Below, piece by piece: positions 53,163 through 61,021 of a stretch of 64,000 nucleotides of DNA. The number at the start of each line of letters is the position of its first letter. Position 1 is the first letter of the stretch. The position numbers and the translations under genes were made by a program. The notes beneath the pieces are model-generated. The model had not been told where the DNA came from, did not search any database, and worked only from the letters and a program-made list of their open reading frames with translations. The stretch comes from an uncultured Lachnospiraceae bacterium (lineage in GTDB: Bacteria > Bacillota > Clostridia > Lachnospirales > Lachnospiraceae): contig CAJTWM010000001.1 of assembly GCA_910579805.1 (NCBI GenBank), forward strand, positions 62,001 to 126,000. The letters are read 5' to 3'.

Positions 53163-55103
53163 TTAGTTTCTCTCCTCCGATACGAGCTCATATAATTTTT
53201 CTCGTACATTTTTTGTTACTTCTTTTACATCCTCTGATGCTGATGCAATTTCATATGTTGAAGCGACCAAGTTCTGGATTCGTCCGTCTACCTCTTCCAC
53301 AATCTGAAGTAATTCATCTGTATTTTTATGTAATGTGTCAATCGAAACTCCAATATCTATCTTTGTCTGATCACTCTTACTCACCGTATCTTTAGAATCT
53401 TTAGCAAGCGCATTGATCTGTTTCGCAACTACGGCAAAACTTTTTCCGGCCTCCCCGGCCCTTGCTGCTTCAATGGATGCGTTTAGCGCCAGAAGGTTCG
53501 TCTGATTGGCAATAGATATTACATTCGCATTATTGGTTTCCAGATCTCCCAAATAATCGCGTATTCGTTCCAATACAATTTTAAGTTCGTCCGCAAATGC
53601 TGACATTTTCGAAACCGCCGTGGAAATCTCATTGCTTTCCCGCGCATTCACAGTACAGCCATTCGCCATGCCGCTTATATTAGTGTCAAGATTTTCAAAC
53701 TGCTCATCAATTTTCTTCGACAAAAACTCCTGCTGTTCTTTTTCATGAATACGCAGAGCGTTCATTTCCTCTGCCAGACTGCTCGCCTGCGCCTGTTCTT
53801 CGACTGCAATATCCTTCATATAATGCACGCAGTTATCCTTGTAGTTAAACCCATTATAAATTGCAACTGCCATTTCCGTACAGTTCTTATATCCGCACCC
53901 ACCGCAATTTATGCACTGCTTTTCCGGCGTCTCCTTTTTCATATCCACAAAAATTTGGTCAAGTTCTTTTCTGCCCGGAATCTTTTCTTTACATTTATCG
54001 CTTTGATCTGTATATTTGCGGATAAAATCATTGAGGTTCAGAGAAGCAAACGCTTTGTTCAGGTGCTTCAGCCTTTGTTCCGGCGTAAGTTTCCTCGCCC
54101 ATGCCGTCTTTTTGTCATTCTTCTTGCTTTTTTGTCTTATCTGCTCAATTGCATAAAAAGCGTCTTCCGTTTTTGCCAGTTCCGCCTCTACCGCAGTTCC
54201 ATAAAGACAACCCGTGCTGCAGTTAAGCGCGTCAATAAATAAATATGGCGTATTCCCCTTTGCGATCCTTTCCTTATTTTCTCTCAGATAATTGTACATA
54301 TGGCTTTCGCCCTCTACCTGACGAATAAACACATCCTCTCCTAACAGCCAGTACACATTTTCTTTCAGGCCGCCGGGCATCGGATAAATCGAGCCAAGCC
54401 CATATTCTATCTCATCACTGACCGGAGTTCCCTTTATATTATGAGCTCTCACATATTCCATCAAATGAGAAAATGTAACATTATATTCCACATACCCGCC
54501 AGTATTAGGATCGTCAATTTCATTTTTCTTTGCGATGCATGGACTGATAAAAGCTAATTTATCTTCTAATCCCATGTATTTTTTGGCGTAAATCGCACTG
54601 CACATCATAGGGCTGTGAATTGGCATCAATTTAGGCAAAAGTTCAGGCAAATATTTCTCAATATATCCGACCACCGCAGGACAAGGCTGGGAAATTCCCC
54701 CGATAAAATGATATTTCTGAATATAATTAATATATGCCCATGTTGTAATGTCAGCCCCATGCGATACGCTTAAAATACGATTTACACCCAGTTTTTTTAA
54801 CCCGCCAAGGACAGTTTCATATTCGTTGTAATAATTCGCTTTAAACGCAGGCGCTAAAATAACCGAAATCTTTTCTCCTTTTTTTAAATCTCTGAAAAAT
54901 CGTTCGGTATCGTCTGTGTACCCTCTGGCATGATGTTCACAAACATCAAAACAGGCTCCGCACGCAACACATTTATCTGCATCAACCTCTATCACATTTT
55001 CGTCATTTTTCTTTTTAGCAATATTAGCGCCCTTACAACTGCATGCCCCTATGCATCGATTACAACCTACGCATGTATCCGTCGTAAATACAAGCTGCTC
55101 CAT
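53163..55103 (-). CDS. Fe-hydrogenase-like sensor fused to a methyl-accepting chemotaxis signalling domain
   Basis: 646 residues, soluble. Domains: two 4Fe-4S clusters (Cys11/14/17/21 and Cys45/48/51/55), an [FeFe]-hydrogenase large-subunit domain (about 75-345), a further Cys-rich Fe-S domain (Cys397/400/403/408, and Cys425) and a C-terminal MCP signalling hairpin (about 440-640, with LLALNASIEAARAGE). The four H-cluster cysteines are present: Cys141, Cys189, Cys295 and Cys299. The first Cys of the TSCCP motif, used for proton transfer in catalytic enzymes, is Pro140. This fits a sensory hydrogenase (group C/HydS type) that could signal H2 or redox state to the chemotaxis kinase. The ATG at 55103 has GGAGG 7 nt upstream; the one two codons earlier is too close. 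Confidence 0.88.
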   Translation of the reverse strand: MEQLVFTTDTCVGCNRCIGACSCKGANIAKKKNDENVIEVDADKCVACGACFDVCEHHARGYTDDTERFFRDLKKGEKISVILAPAFKANYYNEYETVLGGLKKLGVNRILSVSHGADITTWAYINYIQKYHFIGGISQPCPAVVGYIEKYLPELLPKLMPIHSPMMCSAIYAKKYMGLEDKLAFISPCIAKKNEIDDPNTGGYVEYNVTFSHLMEYVRAHNIKGTPVSDEIEYGLGSIYPMPGGLKENVYWLLGEDVFIRQVEGESHMYNYLRENKERIAKGNTPYLFIDALNCSTGCLYGTAVEAELAKTEDAFYAIEQIRQKSKKNDKKTAWARKLTPEQRLKHLNKAFASLNLNDFIRKYTDQSDKCKEKIPGRKELDQIFVDMKKETPEKQCINCGGCGYKNCTEMAVAIYNGFNYKDNCVHYMKDIAVEEQAQASSLAEEMNALRIHEKEQQEFLSKKIDEQFENLDTNISGMANGCTVNARESNEISTAVSKMSAFADELKIVLERIRDYLGDLETNNANVISIANQTNLLALNASIEAARAGEAGKSFAVVAKQINALAKDSKDTVSKSDQTKIDIGVSIDTLHKNTDELLQIVEEVDGRIQNLVASTYEIASASEDVKEVTKNVREKLYELVSEERN

Positions 55104-55129
55104 ATCCATTCCTCCTTTGCAACATATAA

Positions 55130-55303
55130 CTACCCATCTAACTGTATCTCTTTTTCAGAAACAAAATCTACAAAATGGAACAGATCGTACTTGTTATGGT
55201 ACATCTTGCACTGGTTTATATTCAGGTCTTCTCCGTTTCTCCCGTTCCAGTCCGATTGCCGCATTTACCCCCTTTACAACCGTTTCATCTGAAATATAAT
55301 CCC
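55130..55303 (-). pseudogene. Short remnant of an unrecognised gene
   Basis: Two overlapping short frames look like coding sequence: one ends EREKRRRPEYKPVQDVP, and one, beginning at the overlapping ATG, reads MYHNKYDLFHFVDFVSEKE. They are in different frames with a plausible join at one base, so this may be the C-terminal piece of a frameshifted gene. The family is not recognised. It lies between the S8-tail copy 2 terminator and the hydrogenase-like gene. Confidence 0.35.
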
Positions 55304-55315
55304 TTTATACTATGC

Positions 55316-55345
55316 AAAAAATAACAGACTTATATCAGCCTGTTA
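55316..55345 (-). terminator. Terminator hairpin of the S8-tail repeat, copy 2
   Basis: AACAG...CTGTT with the same loop context as the copies at 52983 and 57326, followed on the minus strand by a T run. Confidence 0.65.
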
Positions 55346-55454
55346 CCTTTCTGTTTCATTATTTTACTGTATTCTAATTTTATTACCTATATTCTTCTTT
55401 CAAACCCCAGCCAACTGCTCAAACGTCCCTTCAATGTCCAATTTACCGTAGCCC
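55317..55454 (-). repeat. S8 peptidase 3'-end repeat, copy 2 (nearly identical to the intact end)
   Basis: 138 bp that match 57331-57468 with three differences. It encodes YGKLDIEGTFEQLAGV and stop, the last 16 codons of the S8 peptidase, joined to unrelated sequence. The match covers both coding end and terminator. Confidence 0.92.
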
Positions 55455-55472
55455 GATAATGTCAAGTTAATG

Positions 55473-55934
55473 TCACAGACTTTTTTCAGTCCAAAAACCT
55501 GTAAGCCTGCATAACTTCGTGGGGCTGATGGTAAATATATAATTTCTATTACAAGCTGTTTTTTCGATATCCTCACAAATAATGATTTCACCATTATTTA
55601 AGTATAATTTCATTGATGAAAAATCATATTGTATATATCTTCCCTGAAAATACATCAGCCCCATCACTTCCGTTATAAGATATAACACCATGCAAATTGA
55701 ACCTATATACTTTATTTTTCCATTCAATATTCCACACATACTACCAACATCAATCAACACTATTGAACATACTACGATCCATTTTCCTATTTTATCTCCT
55801 AAAAGCCTTTTTCTTATCCACTTCATTTGGATTGCTTTCATGGTAATACCAAAACTTACTATAGCCGAAATAATTCCTTTCCATTCATCCCCTAATCTCC
55901 CTCCTCTCAAAAAAGAAATACTCATTCTCAACAT
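55473..55934 (-). CDS. Small membrane protein of unknown function (about 153 aa)
   Basis: Two membrane helices (about residues 50-70 and 78-96) are followed by a C-terminal beta-rich segment that resembles the end of bacterial PH-like domains. The N-terminal 40 residues are basic. No strong RBS precedes the ATG. The C-terminus lies just before the S8-tail repeat, so the protein may be cut by the same event. I do not recognise the family. Confidence 0.5.
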   Translation of the reverse strand: MLRMSISFLRGGRLGDEWKGIISAIVSFGITMKAIQMKWIRKRLLGDKIGKWIVVCSIVLIDVGSMCGILNGKIKYIGSICMVLYLITEVMGLMYFQGRYIQYDFSSMKLYLNNGEIIICEDIEKTACNRNYIFTISPTKLCRLTGFWTEKSL

Positions 55935-55994
55935 AAACTACAAAGCTGACAATAAACAGCTTCTAAACAGATTGACTTTGAAATAAATCATTAA

Positions 55995-56210
55995 CTAAGA
56001 AATTCCATATTTTTTAAAAATACAGTTCAAATCATCTATACTGATTTTTCCTGCCAGATAATGCGCCTTTACACTTGCTTCTACCTCTTCAAAAACTGTA
56101 TCAAACATAAACCAGTCATCCGTATCATAATATTCCTGCAAAATTTTAAAATCACGCTGCAATCCATCCGGCAAACCATCCCTTAAAGAAATCCTTTCAT
56201 CAACATACAT
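55995..56210 (-). CDS. Small partner protein of the HipA-like kinase (71 aa)
   Basis: An acidic 71-residue protein (MYVDERISLRDGLPDG start, helical end). It starts 48 bp after the HipA-like gene on the same strand. The ATG at 56210 is preferred; a GTG three codons earlier is equally open and the RBS (AAGGA, GGTA) is not decisive. Position and size suit a partner or antitoxin, but no known antitoxin family is evident and there is no visible DNA-binding motif. Confidence 0.6.
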   Translation of the reverse strand: MYVDERISLRDGLPDGLQRDFKILQEYYDTDDWFMFDTVFEEVEASVKAHYLAGKISIDDLNCIFKKYGIS

Positions 56211-56257
56211 TACCTGCACCGTCCTTTCTTCCGTTCAATGTGCAAACTCCCTTTCCA

Positions 56258-57160
56258 TTATTTCTGGTATACCGGCAACAACACTTTTTCATATCTGCAT
56301 TCAATAATCGATGTAAAAAACCGTTTCTGAACTTCTGATAATATTGGTATCCCTTCTATCATGGTTTGGATTTCACTCATACACCTACCCATTTCAGGCA
56401 CAAGTCTATGAACAGCATCCAAACATCCCTGATATTCCATACTTTCCATTATATAATACGGATTTATTCTCCGTCCTTGCAATTCAAAAATACATCTGCG
56501 TGCTTTATATGCCTCTGCTTCCATTTTGGCAGCATCATCCATGACAATCTGCATCTTTTCATCATTCCATTTACTATTTAAACAATTTCCATTATCATAA
56601 ACAGGCGCCAGTTCTTTTGAACCATCTTTTCTCAAAATAATTCCCCAGTTACTATTATTGCGGTCTGTATTCCCTATCAAGGCATCCACCACAAACATAT
56701 TCCAAAAATGTTCTGCCACGCCTGAAACATCTTGCAGAAACGGATGCTCCTGTATTGTCATCATAATTTCATATAAGTCCACACCTACACCATTGGTCTC
56801 ATTTCCATTTGAATCTAAAAAATGCGGTTCAAAAGTAACTTTTATCTTATCAAATTCATAGAGCCTGTCTCCATCCTCTAAAAAATCTTCACAGGCAACA
56901 ACTATTTTCTCATTTCTTACTCCAAGAATTGTATTATGCACCGGCATCCCTATTAATTCATATATTTTTGAACCAATATATTCACATACCGGACTATTAG
57001 AATAACTGAGATTAATATTTTTCATCTGTTTTTCTTTTAAATTACCCGGAAATTTCAAAAGATACTCTTTTCCATTGTAAGTAATTCCCATTTTTCTTCC
57101 GGCTGTTCCACCATACATCCTTTGATTTTGCTGATAATCATTAAAATTGGCCAGATCCAT
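56258..57160 (-). CDS. HipA/CtkA-like serine/threonine kinase
   Basis: A 300-residue protein of the HipA-like kinase group. The catalytic loop is DALIGNTDRNNSNWGI (Asp in GNTDRNNSN, about residue 163) followed by APVYDNGNCLN, which resembles the metal-binding DFG-like Asp. The N-terminal P-loop-like part (GTAGRKMGITYNGKEYLLKFP) is consistent with HipA-type ATP binding. CtkA/HipA kinases phosphorylate cellular proteins and can act as toxins. It lacks the N-terminal HipA_N subdomain and is shorter than E. coli HipA (440). AGAGGAGATATT precedes the ATG. Promoter copy C drives it. Confidence 0.8.
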   Translation of the reverse strand: MDLANFNDYQQNQRMYGGTAGRKMGITYNGKEYLLKFPGNLKEKQMKNINLSYSNSPVCEYIGSKIYELIGMPVHNTILGVRNEKIVVACEDFLEDGDRLYEFDKIKVTFEPHFLDSNGNETNGVGVDLYEIMMTIQEHPFLQDVSGVAEHFWNMFVVDALIGNTDRNNSNWGIILRKDGSKELAPVYDNGNCLNSKWNDEKMQIVMDDAAKMEAEAYKARRCIFELQGRRINPYYIMESMEYQGCLDAVHRLVPEMGRCMSEIQTMIEGIPILSEVQKRFFTSIIECRYEKVLLPVYQK

Positions 57161-57230
57161 AATATCTCCTCTTTCTGCCTTTACTTACCGTTTTATCTAA
57201 CTTAACTATCAAAATTTCTATTTTATAGTA

Positions 57231-57259
57231 ATTATAAAATGATGCTTATCATATGTAAA
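57231..57259 (-). promoter_or_regulatory. Repeated promoter element, copy C
   Basis: TTTACA (57254-57259), spacer TATGATAAGCATCATTT and TATAAT (57231-57236), with the dyad ATGAT-AAGC-ATCAT inside the spacer. It lies 70 bp before the HipA-like gene. Confidence 0.78.
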
Positions 57260-57325
57260 TCACATATTTCCAATTACCTTAACTAAATATATTTCAACAT
57301 TTTTGATTTTTACAATCCTAAATCA

Positions 57326-57360
57326 ATATAAAAAATAACAGACCTATATCAGCCTGTTAT
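57326..57360 (-). terminator. Terminator of the S8 peptidase gene (repeat copy 1)
   Basis: AACAG and CTGTT, with partial pairing inside, are followed on the minus strand by TTATTTTTTAT. It lies about 55 bp past the S8 stop codon. Confidence 0.7.
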
Positions 57361-57468
57361 CTTTCTGCTTCATTATTTTACTGTATTCTAATTTTATTAC
57401 CTATATTCTTCTTTCAAACCCCAGCCAACTGCTCAAACGTCCCTTCAATGTCCAATTTACCGTAGCCC
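57331..57468 (-). repeat. S8 peptidase 3'-end repeat, copy 1 (parent, in the intact gene)
   Basis: This is the native 3' end: the last 18 codons of the S8 gene plus the terminator. The two other copies are listed separately. Copy 1 and copy 2 align without gaps for 138 bp. Confidence 0.92.
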
Positions 57469-59135
57469 CACTCCCTATTCGGATATACAAGCCGGTTATC
57501 TCTCCTCGCACCGCGGATAAAATAGTTCTTCACTTCTTTCCCTTCCGCCAGCAAATCATTGCCCTGCACTATGGCCCATTCCATGAATTGCGCTACCGCG
57601 CCTGCCGCCAGCGCCGCCGCCATACTCGATCCGGTCCACAATCCCGAAACGGCAGGAACCAGAACGCCCGGCGCAGCTACATCCGGTTTAATGTCAGCTC
57701 TTGAAAATCCCCGCCCTGAATTAATGTAAAAGCTGCCGTTATCTCCATCATAGGTGGAAGTGCTAAGCACATTTTTCGCCAAGGAAGGTTCCGTCAGCGT
57801 TCCAAACGGAGTAGGCTGTAGAAAATAAGTTTCTCCTGTCAAAAATTCCGTGATAGGAAGCCACATACGGAAAACCGCATTGTGAGGTCTTCCCGTTACC
57901 GATACCTGTATCGTCCAGACTCCCGGCGTAGGATCCTGAAAGCGGAAAAAAACCAATTCATCGCCCGATCCCTGTTCCACGATCACACTGTCGATCGTCA
58001 CTCTTGTTTTTTCATATACAAAAGAATAGTTCAGACTCTGCTCGAGTCCAATAGGAAAAGGATTGATCATTTCACCGCCGGGAGAGCGGATACTTGCATT
58101 AAATATAGAAGGAATGCTGCCCCACATTTCTAAGACAAATCCCTTTTCGCCGTCCCCTACCCGGATCTCCACATTTTCATAAGGCGTATCCTCCACATAA
58201 CTGCTTTGGGAAAGCATAGCGGTAAAATGATGCGCCGCGTTCCCTTCCCCGCCGCCGCATACCACAACGGCCTGCCCTCTCGTCGATGAAACCTGATTCA
58301 GATAATTATCCAGTATCGAATTTCCAGCATGATCCCCCATGTTGGTTCCAAGCCCCAAACAAACGACAACCGGTCGATAAAGAGGTATCATAAAGCTTTG
58401 TGCATACTTCACTCCCAGCATAATATCATTTTCCTGAAATGCCGGCACTCCATCCTTTATCAGATAATAGTCCCTTAAATATGGTTTGGCTTCTTTTAAT
58501 TTAACGGCTACGATATCGCATTCAGGCGCCGCCCCTAAAAAGGTAAGTCCGTTGTTCAGGCTGCTCCCTGCCGCTATGCTCGCCATTGCCGTTCCGTGAC
58601 CATTTTCGTCCCTGGTCGGCAATGGATCCGTTTCTCCCCGAAGCGCCCTATTAATATCCTCTCTCTTAAATTCGACTCCGTAAGGAATCCCTTCCGGCGA
58701 GGTCCACTGAGAATATTCCCCGCTCCGCAACGTTTGATCCCAAATCGCCAAAATCCTCGTAGAACCGTCCGGATTTTGGAAAACAGGATCGGTATAATCA
58801 ATTCCTGTATCGATCAATACTATGACCGTTCTTTTTCCTGTAAGACTTAAAGGAGGCCGTTGTACACGAAGACTGCCGGTCTCTGCCAGATTCGTTGTGT
58901 TAAAGTCCTGCATCAGACCATACAGCTTAGGGATATACCGATAGGTATATGTTGACATACTAATAGGGGAAAGTGCCTCCCTTTCCCCATACCAGACCCG
59001 GTACTGGTCGTTTACCTGTACCGAACAGCTATCCACATTTCTAACTACGACTACGGCCTCCTCCGCCTCTTTAAAGTCTATGATAAGATCCAGATACTCG
59101 TTGGATTGTATTCTCTCTTCACAGCTTACAGACAT
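57414..59135 (-). CDS. S8 family subtilisin-like serine peptidase
   Basis: 573 residues with the full catalytic triad: Asp109 (VLIDTGID), His180 (DENGHGTAMA) and Ser at about 501 (WTGSSMAAALAAG, where the usual GTSMAAP is GSSMAAA). There is a long insertion (about 300-480) between the His and Ser regions, as in the Lachnospiraceae/Clostridia Csp-like S8 group. No signal peptide is present, so it may act in the cytoplasm or leave by an unusual route. GGGGAAAAT precedes the ATG. The gene starts 39 bp after the ClpX-like gene ends and is probably co-transcribed with it. Confidence 0.9.
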   Translation of the reverse strand: MSVSCEERIQSNEYLDLIIDFKEAEEAVVVVRNVDSCSVQVNDQYRVWYGEREALSPISMSTYTYRYIPKLYGLMQDFNTTNLAETGSLRVQRPPLSLTGKRTVIVLIDTGIDYTDPVFQNPDGSTRILAIWDQTLRSGEYSQWTSPEGIPYGVEFKREDINRALRGETDPLPTRDENGHGTAMASIAAGSSLNNGLTFLGAAPECDIVAVKLKEAKPYLRDYYLIKDGVPAFQENDIMLGVKYAQSFMIPLYRPVVVCLGLGTNMGDHAGNSILDNYLNQVSSTRGQAVVVCGGGEGNAAHHFTAMLSQSSYVEDTPYENVEIRVGDGEKGFVLEMWGSIPSIFNASIRSPGGEMINPFPIGLEQSLNYSFVYEKTRVTIDSVIVEQGSGDELVFFRFQDPTPGVWTIQVSVTGRPHNAVFRMWLPITEFLTGETYFLQPTPFGTLTEPSLAKNVLSTSTYDGDNGSFYINSGRGFSRADIKPDVAAPGVLVPAVSGLWTGSSMAAALAAGAVAQFMEWAIVQGNDLLAEGKEVKNYFIRGARRDNRLVYPNREWGYGKLDIEGTFEQLAGV

Positions 59136-59174
59136 ATTTTCCCCATAAAGCTTTCTTTCTCATAGCTTATGCGG

Positions 59175-60731
59175 CTACTCCCCCATCGGTTCCGATTCTG
59201 TGTCTTTTTCCTCTATGGCAAGCATCCTGTTGCTCCTAATATCGATGACCGGTCCGCCGTTTCCTTCAATATATCCTCTGGTAATAGTAACCCTTCCGAT
59301 ATTATCATCCTTTGGGATCTCATACATGATGTCCAGCATAAACTCCTCAATGATCGCCCGCAAAGCACGCGCTCCCGTATCTTTTTCCATCGCCTTCTCC
59401 GCGATAGACTCCAGCGCCCCTTCATCGAACTCAAGCTTCACTTCATCCAATTCCAAAAGCTTCTGATACTGTTTCAAGATCGCGTTTTTCGGCTCTTTCA
59501 GAATTTTGACCATCATGTCTTTGGAAAGCCCCTCCAACGTGCAGATAATAGGAAGACGTCCGATAAATTCAGGGATCATGCCGAATTTTTTAATATCTTC
59601 AACCGTTACTTTGCTTAAAATATTCTTTTCTTTATCAAACTTATCTTTCAGGTCCGCGCTGAATCCAATCGAAGTCTGTTTCTTTAAACGCTGCTTGATG
59701 ATCTCTTCCAGATCCGGAAATGCGCCTCCGCAGATAAATAAAATATTCTTCGTGTTAATCGTCGTCAGCGGAACCATGGCATTCTTGCTGTTCGAGCCTA
59801 CAGGCACTTCAATTTCCGCCCCTTCCAAAAGTTTCAGCATTCCCTGCTGCACGCTTTCCCCGCTGACATCCCTTGAAGTGGTATTTTTTTTCTTTGCGAT
59901 CTTGTCTATCTCATCAATAAATATAATGCCCTGCTCCGCTCTTTCCACTTCGTTATCCGCCGCCGCCAAAAGTTTGGATACCACGCTTTCAATATCGTCG
60001 CCGATATATCCCGCTTCTGTCAGCGTGGTAGCGTCTGTAATGGCAAGCGGTACGTCCAAGAGCCTTGCCAGCGTTTTGACAAGATACGTTTTTCCACAGC
60101 CTGTCGGCCCGATCATAAGGATATTGGACTTTTCGATCTCGATCTCGTCCATGGTTCCTGTTGCCACACGTTTATAATGGTTATATACGGCCACGGAAAT
60201 TACCTTTTTGGCATACTCCTGCCCTACAATATACTCGTCCAACTGCGCTTTTATCTTATGGGGCGCGGGAATGTTATTGATATCCAATACCGGCTTATCC
60301 CCTTTTTTCTTCTTTTTCAGCCTCTGTCTGTTGGGTATGGTTCCATCCCCCTGAAGATCTGAAAGATTGACGAAACTAATATTGGGAAATCCCCCCGGAA
60401 AACCGCCCATATACGGTCGTTTTTTGTTTTTCTTATTTTCCTCTTCTCCGGTATCTTCGTCCTCGTCGTCCTTCGCATCCATATGCGTCTTTCCCCGATC
60501 GCTCATATGGGTCATATTCTCCCATTCCTGTACCAATGCCGGATCGTTCAGCATACCGTTATAGTCCATCTGGCTCACCGTATCCATCGTCTTATGCATA
60601 CAGTCATTGCAGACACTTATATTCTGGGGCAGGTGAAACATTTTCCCCGCCTTACTTTCAGGCCTCCTGCATATAAAACAGACGTCCTCATAGTCATTCT
60701 CATCAAATTCCTTGTTTTCCATATCCGACAT
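59175..60731 (-). CDS. clpX: ClpX-like ATP-dependent unfoldase with extended linker (518 aa)
   Basis: A zinc-binding N-domain (Cys18/21, Cys41/44), a charged acidic-basic low-complexity linker (about 60-145), then a ClpX AAA+ core with Walker A GPTGCGKT (about 208), Walker B IIFIDEIDKI, pore loop GYIG (about 240) and the ClpP-docking IGF loop (about 356), so it should dock to ClpP. It is about 90 residues longer than typical ClpX because of the linker. The ATG at 60731 was chosen for GAGGAG 4 nt upstream; a longer frame has no RBS. No clpP or tig gene is adjacent, so this may be a second copy, dedicated to the S8 peptidase or another partner. Confidence 0.88.
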   Translation of the reverse strand: MSDMENKEFDENDYEDVCFICRRPESKAGKMFHLPQNISVCNDCMHKTMDTVSQMDYNGMLNDPALVQEWENMTHMSDRGKTHMDAKDDEDEDTGEEENKKNKKRPYMGGFPGGFPNISFVNLSDLQGDGTIPNRQRLKKKKKGDKPVLDINNIPAPHKIKAQLDEYIVGQEYAKKVISVAVYNHYKRVATGTMDEIEIEKSNILMIGPTGCGKTYLVKTLARLLDVPLAITDATTLTEAGYIGDDIESVVSKLLAAADNEVERAEQGIIFIDEIDKIAKKKNTTSRDVSGESVQQGMLKLLEGAEIEVPVGSNSKNAMVPLTTINTKNILFICGGAFPDLEEIIKQRLKKQTSIGFSADLKDKFDKEKNILSKVTVEDIKKFGMIPEFIGRLPIICTLEGLSKDMMVKILKEPKNAILKQYQKLLELDEVKLEFDEGALESIAEKAMEKDTGARALRAIIEEFMLDIMYEIPKDDNIGRVTITRGYIEGNGGPVIDIRSNRMLAIEEKDTESEPMGE

Positions 60732-60848
60732 ATTTCTCCTCATTTCCAGCCGTTTTATTTCAGGCCCGGCTCTCCCCTTCCTTTTCTTTGTTTCATTATA
60801 ATGCATATCCTATAGAGTACACAAGTGAAGTTTTTTTAAACTATTTCT

Positions 60849-60903
60849 AAAAAAAGAAAAGATAACTTTCTGCTTCCGCAAAAATAATTATCTTTTCTTT
60901 TTT
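60849..60903. terminator. Terminator after htrA
   Basis: A long AT-rich hairpin: AAAAAAAGAAAAGATAA and TTATCTTTTCTTTTTT around a 22-nt loop, with T runs on both strands. The gap 60732-61021 holds nothing else. Confidence 0.8.
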
Positions 60904-61021
60904 ACTCCTCTTCGTTTCTTTTTATAGCCCTTATGCACTCATACGCGCATAGCAGCCGATACCGGAAAGTCTTTTACTTTTATATTTCTAAATATGCCGC
61001 CACAGGCGGCGCAGACCTCTC

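Noticed and set aside
53163..55103. A catalytic [FeFe]-hydrogenase
   Set aside because: The proton-transfer Cys of TSCCP is Pro, and the protein ends in an MCP signalling domain. A sensor is the better reading.
55400..55594. A 64-residue frame ending in the S8 peptidase C-terminus
   Set aside because: It is the S8-tail repeat copy 2 read into the end of the adjacent membrane-protein gene. It has no RBS and is explained by the duplication.
52681..57413. A classical integrative element
   Set aside because: Repeated 3' gene ends look like attachment sites, but no integrase, excisionase or mobilisation gene is present. Recorded instead as duplicated S8 tails.
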